Source: UBA8437 sp964646205 (GTDB lineage: Bacteria > Planctomycetota > Planctomycetia > Planctomycetales > Planctomycetaceae). From it: a stretch of DNA of 64,000 nt. The translations under genes were made by a program, and so were the position numbers. Every line of letters begins with the position of its first letter. Within the stretch, counting starts at the first letter, position 1. The notes beneath the pieces were generated by a model, which did not search any database, was not told the origin of the DNA, and saw nothing but the letters and a program-made list of their open reading frames with translations. This document shows, in pieces, positions 25,306-33,478 of the stretch. The DNA is taken from NCBI GenBank assembly GCA_964646205.1, contig CAZYAZ010000007.1, positions 51,843-115,842 of the forward strand, written 5' to 3'.

Positions 25306-27606
25306 TCAGTCGATGTAGAGAAATTCATTGGTGTTGAGCAGGACCAGGCACAACTGAGCCAGACCGCGGCAGCGGGCGTCAACCTGTTGAGGTTGTAGAT
25401 CTGGGACATAGTCACGGTGTTCAAACAGGGTTTCAGTGTAGGTGAACGGCTCGCCGGTGTTTTCCTCGTTGGCTCGGCGTGTCACGGTGGTGGGGAGAGG
25501 CTCTGGGCGATGGGCAGGTTTTTCCTGGAGAGACGTCGAGGCTTTCCAATGAGTCAATGCAGCTTGGAATTCAAACGGACTGGGGTGGCGGCCGAACGCG
25601 AGTTGAAACGACAGGTCAATCGCCGATCGGTCCGAATCAGTCGCTGCGAGCACTCGTTTTGCCAGCGCCAGCGCCCGGTCCGAGGATTCCTGGCTGTTGA
25701 ACAATGCAAAAACCTGGGGGGTGACGTTGGAGGTGTCGCGGCGTTCACACGACGAGCCCGACGCCGGTTGATTGAAGGTTTCCAGAAATGGGTCGCGGTG
25801 GCCCCGGAGTTTCAAGGCGTAGACCGTTCGTCGGTTTCTCTGGGCCGGCAACGGGTCGGGCACATAACTGGGAGCAAAGGTGCCCATGATCATCCTGGGC
25901 TGAAGAGCGGACTCGAGGTTGCGGTCTGGTCGGGCCGGAAGACCTCCCTGTTTGGGATTGAGTTCACCGGAAGCCGACAGCATCGCGTCGCGAATTTCCT
26001 CGGCCGCGAGTCGCCTGGGTGAAAAAATAGAATAGGTGTTGCCCGCTGGGTCGAGTTGAGCGACGACCGCGGGGTGAGGGTGGGTGCTCGAACGACGATA
26101 CGTTGCGGAACTGACGATAAGCCGGTGCAGTGATTTGACTGACCAGCCGTTGTGGATGAATTCGGAGGCCAGCCAGTCCAACAACAGCGGGTGAGTGGGG
26201 GCTTGGCCGGTCGCGCCGAAATTGTTCGGATTGGAAGCCAGGCCTCGCCCAAAATGTCCCTGCCAGATTCGGTTGACGATCACCCTGGCGGTCAACGGAT
26301 TCTTCGGATCAGTGATCCATTTCGCCAGGGCGGTGCGGCGGCCATCAAAGGTGGTTGGAATAGTCGCAGTGAGCCCTGTGGCCGAAAGAACACCCGGGGA
26401 AACAGGGTCGCCGCTGGAAAAGACATCACCGCCTTCAAGTATCGCTGTCATTTCGGGCTTGGCCAGTTTCCGGGCGCGGTGAGGAGGTTTCTGGAGCCTC
26501 GAGGACACCTGGCGCCCGTTCCGGTTGGGGCCGTTGTACACGGAGAAGGCAATTGGCCGATAACTGTCTTCGGCCCAGGTCAAAAGGCGTTGCCATTTGC
26601 GGCCGAGCCGTTCCCGACCAAAGTCATTGGGCGTGACTCGTTTCCTGGGAAGCGAAGCGAGCATGCGATTGTTGGCCTGTTTTCGCAGGCGATGGTACCG
26701 GCGATGATTTTCGAAGCCTTCGATGTTTTCGACCGGAAGGAAGGCCGCGTCGACCTCGGCGAATTGGGTCGCAGAAAATACGGCCTGGATCGAATAGTAG
26801 TCACGCGTGGGGACCGGGTCGAACTTGTGGTCGTGACACCGTGCACAACGCAGAACGTGTCCCAGGAAGACCTGGCCAACCGAATTGGTGACGTCGTCCA
26901 GGAACAACTGACGCGTGATTCTTGCCACGGACATCCCGGTGTGTTCCCAGGGGCCCATTCGCAGGAAGCCGGTCGCGATGAGGTGTTCGGGGGTGGTGGG
27001 CTTCAGTTCGTCGCCGGCGATCTGTTCGAGCACAAACTGGTCGAAAGGCTTGTCGTTATTGAACGAACGGATCACATAGTCGCGGTATCGCCAGGCATTG
27101 GGGCGGAGAAAATCATTGGCAAACCCGGATGTGTCGGCATAGCGGACAACATCCAGCCAGTGTCGCCCCCATTGTTCTCCGTAATGAGGGGAAGCGAGAA
27201 GCCGGTTGACCAGGCGGCGGTAGGCGCCGGGTTGGTCATCAGCGATGAAACGGTCGATGGCCGTGGGGGTGGGGGGGAGACCGGTGAGATCAAAACTGAG
27301 CCGCCGGATCAATGTTCGCCGTGTGGCAGGCGGGGCGGGCGAGAGTCGTCGGGGCCATCGTGATTGAATAAATGAGTCGACGGGATGTTTTGCTCTTCCC
27401 GGAAGGCTCGGCCGTCGCAGTGGGCGATAAGCCCAGAGATGGGCTGGTTGGTATCGTCGGTTGGTCCAGGCGTCGGATTGGCCCCCACTGGTCAGAACGG
27501 TCTCACCCTCGGGCGGTGCCGCCGCTGCAAAACTCGAGACTACCGCAAGGTAGACTGACGTCAGCAGTGTCAATGTGTGGGGGTTCACCGGCGGTGGTCT
27601 CGTCAA
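25306..27606 (-). CDS. DUF1549 - DUF1553 protein lacking the N-terminal PSCyt1 haem domain
   Basis: About 766 residues if translation starts at the TTG at 27606; GTG 27588 is an equal alternative, and both open a signal peptide (LTLLTSVYLAVVSSFAAAA). The open frame runs to 27774, but the extra segment is arginine-rich and looks non-coding. DUF1549 starts directly after the signal, with LTGLPPTPTAIDRF and the single haem-type motif CARCH at about residue 252, followed by DHKFDPVPTRDYY. DUF1553 shows NPLTARVIVNRIWQGHFGRGL. The N-terminal CxxCH domain found in the other DUF1549/1553 proteins of this window is absent, so at most one haem c could be bound. Forms a pair with the DUF1501 gene downstream. 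Confidence 0.88.
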   Translation of the reverse strand: MTRPPPVNPHTLTLLTSVYLAVVSSFAAAAPPEGETVLTSGGQSDAWTNRRYQPAHLWAYRPLRRPSLPGRAKHPVDSFIQSRWPRRLSPAPPATRRTLIRRLSFDLTGLPPTPTAIDRFIADDQPGAYRRLVNRLLASPHYGEQWGRHWLDVVRYADTSGFANDFLRPNAWRYRDYVIRSFNNDKPFDQFVLEQIAGDELKPTTPEHLIATGFLRMGPWEHTGMSVARITRQLFLDDVTNSVGQVFLGHVLRCARCHDHKFDPVPTRDYYSIQAVFSATQFAEVDAAFLPVENIEGFENHRRYHRLRKQANNRMLASLPRKRVTPNDFGRERLGRKWQRLLTWAEDSYRPIAFSVYNGPNRNGRQVSSRLQKPPHRARKLAKPEMTAILEGGDVFSSGDPVSPGVLSATGLTATIPTTFDGRRTALAKWITDPKNPLTARVIVNRIWQGHFGRGLASNPNNFGATGQAPTHPLLLDWLASEFIHNGWSVKSLHRLIVSSATYRRSSTHPHPAVVAQLDPAGNTYSIFSPRRLAAEEIRDAMLSASGELNPKQGGLPARPDRNLESALQPRMIMGTFAPSYVPDPLPAQRNRRTVYALKLRGHRDPFLETFNQPASGSSCERRDTSNVTPQVFALFNSQESSDRALALAKRVLAATDSDRSAIDLSFQLAFGRHPSPFEFQAALTHWKASTSLQEKPAHRPEPLPTTVTRRANEENTGEPFTYTETLFEHRDYVPDLQPQQVDARCRGLAQLCLVLLNTNEFLYID

Positions 27607-27802
27607 GGACTTCCGACGCTTTAGCGTAGCGTGAAAGAGTGGCCGACGAACAGGCCTGCAGTGGGTAGACGACAGAACTGGAATGTGTCGTTGTTGGCAT
27701 CTAACGTGAAGGTCGGTCCGGGACGATGAACGTATTGCCAGGGCCGTGATGACAAGTCGCCGCATTGACAACATCCGGGGAAAACGGGGAGCGGGGTGAC
27801 CG

Positions 27803-28468
27803 GTGAATAGTGATGGGACACCGGCAACCTGTCGGCTTTGTGAGCGGTCCGAGGGGCGGTTGTTCCACGAGGACGGTCGTCGATATTTTCGTTGCGGTGA
27901 ATGTGGACTGGTTTTTGTCGAATCCGTTTGTTTTCTGGATGGTGACCGCGAACGGGCGGTTTATGACCAACACCAGAATTCGCCGGAGGATACGGGATAT
28001 CGTCAGTTTCTGTCCCGCCTGTACGAGCCAGTGGTCGGTCGCTTGGCTCCGGGCAGTCGAGGACTCGATTTTGGTTCAGGCCCCGGCCCCACTCTCTCGG
28101 TGATGTTCGAGGAGGCCGGCCACTTCGTGTCACTGTTTGATCCCTTCTATGCAAATGATTGCACTGTTTTTGACCACCAGTACAGGTTCATCACCGCCTC
28201 GGAGGTGTTCGAACACCTGTACCGGCCGAGGATGGAACTGGATCGATTGTGGGGCTGTCTGGAACCCGGTGGAGTTTTGGGAGTGATGACCAAGCGGGTT
28301 CGAGACGAAGTGGCTTTCTCGCGATGGCACTACAAGAATGATCCGACCCACGTCTGTTTTTTTTCGCTGGAAACATTCGAGTGGCTGGAGGAGCACTGGG
28401 ACGCTCGGTTGGAGGTTGTCGCCGACGATGTCGTGTTGTTTGAAAAATCAGGAGCCTCGTCATTGTGA
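27803..28468 (+). CDS. Class I SAM-dependent methyltransferase with N-terminal zinc-ribbon-like segment
   Basis: 221 residues from a GTG at 27803 with a GGAGCGGGGTGA leader. The N-terminus carries CRLC ... CGEC about 20 residues apart, a possible zinc-binding ribbon as seen in some sugar or cell-surface methyltransferases. The SAM motif I is LDFGSGPGP, and ASEVFEHLYRP is the post-II acidic region typical of Methyltransf_23-type enzymes. NDPTHVCFFS follows further on. The C-terminus overlaps the convergent FG-GAP gene by nine bases. Cytoplasmic; substrate unknown. It stands alone on its strand between exported-protein genes. Confidence 0.87.
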   Translation: MNSDGTPATCRLCERSEGRLFHEDGRRYFRCGECGLVFVESVCFLDGDRERAVYDQHQNSPEDTGYRQFLSRLYEPVVGRLAPGSRGLDFGSGPGPTLSVMFEEAGHFVSLFDPFYANDCTVFDHQYRFITASEVFEHLYRPRMELDRLWGCLEPGGVLGVMTKRVRDEVAFSRWHYKNDPTHVCFFSLETFEWLEEHWDARLEVVADDVVLFEKSGASSL

Positions 28469-29686
28469 TGGCAAATCTCTGGCGAAACCGTCGGGTGTGG
28501 CTCGAAAGCTCCGTGTTGTCGTGATGGCTTTGGCAAAACTCCCATCACCTCGTCCAACCAGCAACGAGGTGCTGCGATGGCGATAGTTGGCGGTGATCAG
28601 GTCGACGTGTCCATCACCATTGGCATCAAAAGCCAGGATCCCATAGTTGCCGAGTCCGGTTTTGATATCAGTTTTTGGAGCAAAGTGTCCCGTGCCATCG
28701 TTGAGAAAGACACTCGTGAAATCCTCGGTCCAATGCGTCACGGCAAAGTCGAGATCGCGGTCGGCGTCGAAGTCGGCGACGGCAAAGAAAACACAATGTT
28801 TGCCGGCCGGCATGAGCCGCTCGGTTCCGAATGTCCCGTCACCACGACCAGGGAATAGCGAGACTGTCGAGGTGGACCAGTTGGCAGTGAGAATGTCGAG
28901 ATGGCCATCTCCGGTGAAGTCTCGAGCACGAACGTCGTTGATTCGGAACCCCGACGGATTGACCGTCCGTCGTTTCATTTTTGCACCGCTTTTGAATATC
29001 GACCGGCCGGGGCTGATCCAAAACGACGCGGTACGACCCAGTTCGTTGGGGACTAAGATGTCGAGGAATCCGTCCCCGTCGAGGTCCGCGGTTTCGACGT
29101 AGTACGCCGAGATTCCGGCTTCCAGCGTGATGGGGGCGGAAAACTGCCAGGAACCCAGCCCGCGACGCAAATGGAGACGCCCGGTCTTGAGATCTCCGGT
29201 TCTTCCAGTGCCACGGGCGGTGTAGAGCAAGTCCAACCGTCCGTCACGGTCGAGGTCGGCCAGCGCCACGCCCTTGGCACCGCTTTTGGTTGGGAATTGG
29301 TTCTTGACGACAAACGAGCCATCTCCTTGATTCTTGACAACAAGAACCAAGTGACTTGTCACACCCTCGCACCCGACGGCCAGGTCGGGGCGGTGGTCAC
29401 CGTCGAGATCGCCGGCGGTAAGATTGTATGAACGTTTGATTGGTTCGTTGTTGTCGGAAGCAAGCAGGGGTGTGATGGCGCGATGTTGGAAGAGCCCTCG
29501 TCCGTTGCCTTCGGCAAGACTCAACAGGCCCAGGTCATGAAATCCAATTGCCAGATCGCGTTGACCGTTCCCGGTAAAATCACGAGCAACCAACTTGTAG
29601 GGGCCGGCGAGTTCCGGGGGTTCCGCAGCGAGGCTTGGAACAGTAGCCGCCAACATCAGAAGTGCAATCCTGCGCCGAATGGTCAT
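28460..29686 (-). CDS. FG-GAP/VCBS repeat beta-propeller protein, exported
   Basis: 408 residues from the ATG at 29686, preceded by GAGGATC at normal spacing and opening a signal peptide (MTIRRRIALLMLAATVPSLAA). A longer open frame to 29767 is not supported. At least six calcium-loop motifs of the form DxDGDxxxDL are visible, e.g. DLDGDHRPDLAVG, DLDRDGRLDLLYT, DLDGDGFLDILVP, DFTGDGHLDILTA and DANGDGHVDLITA, spaced as in a seven-bladed integrin-alpha-like propeller. No enzymatic domain is attached. Typical of abundant exported planctomycete propellers of unknown role, perhaps adhesion or a binding scaffold. Its last nine bases overlap the methyltransferase gene on the other strand. Confidence 0.9.
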   Translation of the reverse strand: MTIRRRIALLMLAATVPSLAAEPPELAGPYKLVARDFTGNGQRDLAIGFHDLGLLSLAEGNGRGLFQHRAITPLLASDNNEPIKRSYNLTAGDLDGDHRPDLAVGCEGVTSHLVLVVKNQGDGSFVVKNQFPTKSGAKGVALADLDRDGRLDLLYTARGTGRTGDLKTGRLHLRRGLGSWQFSAPITLEAGISAYYVETADLDGDGFLDILVPNELGRTASFWISPGRSIFKSGAKMKRRTVNPSGFRINDVRARDFTGDGHLDILTANWSTSTVSLFPGRGDGTFGTERLMPAGKHCVFFAVADFDADRDLDFAVTHWTEDFTSVFLNDGTGHFAPKTDIKTGLGNYGILAFDANGDGHVDLITANYRHRSTSLLVGRGDGSFAKAITTTRSFRATPDGFARDLPSQ

Positions 29687-29846
29687 CTGTTTGATCCTCG
29701 GTGAACGGAAATGGTCATGGCCGCGGCAGTGAAGACATCCGTTTAGGGAATCGTAACCGAATGACATCGTTTGGTGTGGTGCTCGAAGTTAGAATGCGAC
29801 CACGACAGAGATTCACGCCTCCTCCGGGGTTGGAGAGTCGATCGGG

Positions 29847-32474
29847 ATGACCAGGACGTTCTTCGTAAAGCGTGGCGAGCGAATCCACGGGCCAACGGGC
29901 CTGGTGGATATGCAGCAACACGCCTCGACGGGGCGGCTGCGTCAAACTGATCTTGTCAGCGAGTCAAAGGATGGGCCCTGGCAGCCGGCGATTCAGGTGA
30001 ATGCCCTGGCCAAGGCGCTGGTCGCGACCCGGGCTTCTCTTGACGGTCCGGACGCCGTGGCCCCGTTCTCGAGTAGTGGCTCCCGAAAGACGGTGCTGTT
30101 GTGGAGCCTGGTGATCGGTGGAGTGCTCGTGCTGCTGACCGGTGGTGGGGTGGCGGTGATGTGGCTGTCCGGCTCTGATCCGGACGAACCGCCCCCACAA
30201 CCGGCAGCAATCTCGGACAACCCGGAAATTTTCCAGCTCGCCCTGAGGTTGGAGGCAGCTGCCCGTGTGATTGATCGAGCCAACTCCTGGGTTGCTGATG
30301 CTGGTGCGAGAAACGACAGGGGGCTGGATGAACGCCGCGATGAATTGGCGACCACTGCAAAAACTTTTGGAGATCGGGACGCTGTCGGAGTCGAGTGCCT
30401 TCGGTTGAACACGTTGCTCGACCGGTACGTCGAGGTGCGAGTTGAACTCGAAACGGCGAAACAGGTGTTTGTCGATCTCAATCCCAGGCAGCCGAGATAC
30501 CGGGAGCCGACATTGGCGGCCAACGCAGCCCGGAGAATTGGAGTGGCCCGGCTGACGGAACTGGCTGACGATTTCATCGAAGTGCTGCGGGTGGCCCAGG
30601 ATGATCAGGCGGCGATGGGACGGTTGGTGTCTATGTCTCAGGCTGAATTTGATCGTGCCACCCTGGTGATGCCATTGAAGTCAACAACAACTCAAAGTCG
30701 GATGGTGAGACTGGCTCAGCACCATTCGCATCTTCGGGTGGCGGCCCAGGCCGGGGCAACGCGGGAACAACTGGCGGACGAACGAGCCGTTCGTACGGTT
30801 CTGAAAAATCGGAAGGCGACCGCGTCTGCACCATTGGTTCTGAAGACGCCCGCAAAGGTGAAGGAGACCGTTGCCGGGATCGAGGCGCACAACGGATCGC
30901 GAGTGGTCCTGGTGTGGACTCCTGCCATCGACAGTTATTGGCGGGCGTTGCCCAGTGTCCCGGAAGGATTGCCCTCTTCGTTGCAGACGGTTGGATTGGC
31001 CATCTGGCCCAGCGGCCAGAAGTCATTGAGGATCCAGGTTGAAGCCTCGATGCTGCAGCAACTCGTGGAATGGACGGTGCAACAACGTCAGTTCGCTCGC
31101 AAGGAGTCCGAAGGAAATCAGATGGCGGAACGCCCACTGTTCCTGGTGTCGAAACAGTCCAAGAATCGGTACTTGTCGACCGGTAACTGGGAACGGAAGC
31201 CGGAAATAATTGTGGGTGGTGAGTTGGGAGTCGTAGCGGAAAACAATGACTTGCAGGCCGTGTTGCAGGTCGACTCAATTGTCGTTGGTGTTGCGCCGAC
31301 GGTGGCGACACTGATTCACAATCGGAAATCCTGGGGGCTTGTTGGCCGGGCGATTCGTCGCAAATCTTCGTTTCCGATCACATTGCACCGTCCACGAACT
31401 CTGCGGATGGTCGGCGGAAAGAGTGCCACAACGTTTGATCCGTACGGGGCCGTGGGAGCCGAACATGCGGGAGGAGGTGAAGACGGTTATCTCAGGGGAT
31501 TGGTTGGCGGTGAAGAAAAAACGATCAAAACTCTCAACGATGCCATCACTGCACGGATGCAGGTACAGGTCAAAAAGACCCAGGCGATTCTCCCTGCGGT
31601 GACAATTCCTCGACTGGAACAGGGGTTGGTTGGCCTTGTTGGAAGCAAGCAGGCCAAGGTTGACGCTCGCACAATTGAAGGGGCGGGGTTGCGTGCCGTG
31701 TTGGCAGCACATCGTTTCTCCGGGGCGAGTGAGCACCTGTATTCCGACGGGGCACTCTTTGCCTACAACATCACGATGGTGCGATCGGTACTCTCGTCCA
31801 AAGGGGGCGGGCTGTTTGATTCAGAAATCCGGGACCGAATCCTGGAATTCGTTATTGCGGAGGATGGGATCTGGTTGCTCTCAAACCGGGAACTCTGTGC
31901 GGCTGTCCTGAAGGTGCTGCCGCGAGCGGGGTTCTATACCAAGAGCGGCCGAAAACCAGTTCCACCGACAGACAGTGATCCGGACGTGGCGGTGTTCGAG
32001 CCGTCTCTTCCCAGGGAACCGGTGGATCCCCGGGCACCGCTGAAACCGGTCGTGATCATCGAGCCTGCGGATTCGGATGGCCAGGCGGCCTGTCGTCGAT
32101 ATGCTGCTGGACAGGCCGTTGCGCACGAAAGAGAGTTGAAGAAACATCAGCAGAATATTGTCAACGGTGCCTACAACACGGAGAACGATTGGCAAAAGTA
32201 CCGGCAGGCTCTGGCGATGTGGGAGCGCACCCGAGAGGAAGCCGAAAAGCGTTTGATGCTGAGAAAAACACGTCTCGGTGAAAGTGTCAAATTACGCGAA
32301 GACCTTCAGGCGACCTGGAACCAGATTGCCCTGACAGCATACGAATCGGTCAAGAAACGAGCCGGCCGCCCAGAAACAGGGGCCGTGGACGATTCTGCTC
32401 CTGGAAAGAACACGACGCTGTTGCCGTCGATTCGAGAGACGTTGACCGGACAAATGCCCGGAGGTGTCCGGTGA
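29847..32474 (+). CDS. Large membrane-anchored protein with N-terminal GYF_2 (DUF4339) domain, otherwise unknown
   Basis: 875 residues. Residues 3-52 (FFVKRGERIHGPTGL ... DLVSESKDGPWQPA) match the GYF_2/DUF4339 pattern, a small interaction domain. One transmembrane helix follows at about 82-107 (LLWSLVIGGVLVLLTGGGVAVMW) and an acidic/proline hinge, which would place the GYF_2 domain in the cytoplasm and the remaining 760 residues outside it. That part has helical Glu/Ala/Arg-rich stretches (about 125-330 and 755-845) around a mixed alpha/beta middle that I cannot assign. Its stop overlaps the GTG of the lipoprotein gene (GTGA at 32471-32474), implying coupled translation. No known enzymatic motif was recognised. 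Confidence 0.8.
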   Translation: MTRTFFVKRGERIHGPTGLVDMQQHASTGRLRQTDLVSESKDGPWQPAIQVNALAKALVATRASLDGPDAVAPFSSSGSRKTVLLWSLVIGGVLVLLTGGGVAVMWLSGSDPDEPPPQPAAISDNPEIFQLALRLEAAARVIDRANSWVADAGARNDRGLDERRDELATTAKTFGDRDAVGVECLRLNTLLDRYVEVRVELETAKQVFVDLNPRQPRYREPTLAANAARRIGVARLTELADDFIEVLRVAQDDQAAMGRLVSMSQAEFDRATLVMPLKSTTTQSRMVRLAQHHSHLRVAAQAGATREQLADERAVRTVLKNRKATASAPLVLKTPAKVKETVAGIEAHNGSRVVLVWTPAIDSYWRALPSVPEGLPSSLQTVGLAIWPSGQKSLRIQVEASMLQQLVEWTVQQRQFARKESEGNQMAERPLFLVSKQSKNRYLSTGNWERKPEIIVGGELGVVAENNDLQAVLQVDSIVVGVAPTVATLIHNRKSWGLVGRAIRRKSSFPITLHRPRTLRMVGGKSATTFDPYGAVGAEHAGGGEDGYLRGLVGGEEKTIKTLNDAITARMQVQVKKTQAILPAVTIPRLEQGLVGLVGSKQAKVDARTIEGAGLRAVLAAHRFSGASEHLYSDGALFAYNITMVRSVLSSKGGGLFDSEIRDRILEFVIAEDGIWLLSNRELCAAVLKVLPRAGFYTKSGRKPVPPTDSDPDVAVFEPSLPREPVDPRAPLKPVVIIEPADSDGQAACRRYAAGQAVAHERELKKHQQNIVNGAYNTENDWQKYRQALAMWERTREEAEKRLMLRKTRLGESVKLREDLQATWNQIALTAYESVKKRAGRPETGAVDDSAPGKNTTLLPSIRETLTGQMPGGVR

Positions 32475-33478
32475 GAGGTTTCGAGTCTCGCGGTTGCACG
32501 TGTCGTTTATCGATGGACTGCCTGGTTGCCAGCGGAACGATTCTGTTTCTTGCAATTGTGCCGGGGTGTGACCTCGATGTGGCTCCACAAGGTGATGAGG
32601 CCCAGGAAATTGTTTTTCAGCAGCAAGCCGACGAGATAGAACAAATCGCATCAGCGATGGAAATGTCTCTGGGCAAAGCAGAGTTGGGCAAGTGGGCAGC
32701 TGTCGACCCGGTCACGTTTCGACACGGCATCTCGGCGGACGTGCGATCGCCGCGGGTGGCTACAATTTCGTTTTCTTACATGTTTCCAATCACGATCGAC
32801 GGACGTGAGCACGAGAACCTGGTGCGGCATGATGGGCGATTGGCTTACCATCAGGGGCAGTGGCAATTGCAGCAGGTGGCGGTGGCATTCAAGTTTTTCA
32901 ACGAAGCGGAATTCACCGACGAGACGGATTTGCTGGTCACTTCCCTGGCCGATGGCAATCAACTGACGCAACTGAAGACGATCTGGGAATCGACGGTTCG
33001 TGACACGGTTGAGTTGCAACTGGCAGAAAAACTCCGGTTGCAGGCTGAAGAAAAACAGGCTGACGAAGAGGCCGCGGCGGAGAAGCAGGCCGAGGAAGAT
33101 GCCGAAACCGAGGCCAAACGGGTTCGTTCAGAGGCGTTGACCGCATCGGCGCGGCTGGCCCTGATGACGGCACGGCTGAAGAAAATTGCAAAAAAAGCCC
33201 ATTCGGATTTGGGGGCCACGGTCGAAGGAGTCGAGGGGTTTCGGTTCACCGGAGGATTTGATGTGAAAGTGGATCGAGACGACGACAGTTATCTTGGACG
33301 GGTGTCGTTTGAGGCCACTCCGCGAGCCGTGACCATCGAGTACATCGCGGCCCGGTTCGGCCGCCCCTGGGTGTACGGTGGTGTGGAGTCAGATGGGGGA
33401 TGGGATGCCGCGTCGCGAGCCACGTTGATGGCATTTTTCAACAAGAGGTTGGCAGGCCAGGGCCGCAAGGAAAAGTGA
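32471..33478 (+). CDS. Predicted lipoprotein with central coiled coil, unknown function
   Basis: 335 residues starting at a GTG that overlaps the previous stop. After a basic n-region, a hydrophobic core (VASGTILFLAIVPGC) ends in a lipobox-like sequence with Cys33, so lipid anchoring is likely although Pro at -2 is atypical. Residues 50-170 form a mixed domain. Residues about 178-240 are an almost pure Glu/Ala/Lys/Gln coiled coil (LQAEEKQADEEAAAEKQAEE). The C-terminal 90 residues (FRFTGGFDVKVDRDDD, RVSFEATPRAVTIEYI) look like a small beta domain. The family is not recognised. The final TGA overlaps the ATG of the sulfatase by one base (TGATG at 33476-33480). Confidence 0.78.
   Translation: MRGFESRGCTCRLSMDCLVASGTILFLAIVPGCDLDVAPQGDEAQEIVFQQQADEIEQIASAMEMSLGKAELGKWAAVDPVTFRHGISADVRSPRVATISFSYMFPITIDGREHENLVRHDGRLAYHQGQWQLQQVAVAFKFFNEAEFTDETDLLVTSLADGNQLTQLKTIWESTVRDTVELQLAEKLRLQAEEKQADEEAAAEKQAEEDAETEAKRVRSEALTASARLALMTARLKKIAKKAHSDLGATVEGVEGFRFTGGFDVKVDRDDDSYLGRVSFEATPRAVTIEYIAARFGRPWVYGGVESDGGWDAASRATLMAFFNKRLAGQGRKEK

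Noticed and set aside
26152..27363. Long open frame (about 400 codons) on the + strand opposite the DUF1549/1553 gene
   Set aside because: It is antisense to well-conserved domains, has no recognisable motif and is arginine/glycine-rich, as expected for a shadow frame in GC-rich DNA.
29761..29795. ATGACA ... TAGAAT as a promoter of the GYF_2 gene
   Set aside because: The spacer is 23 bases, outside the working range of sigma70 promoters.
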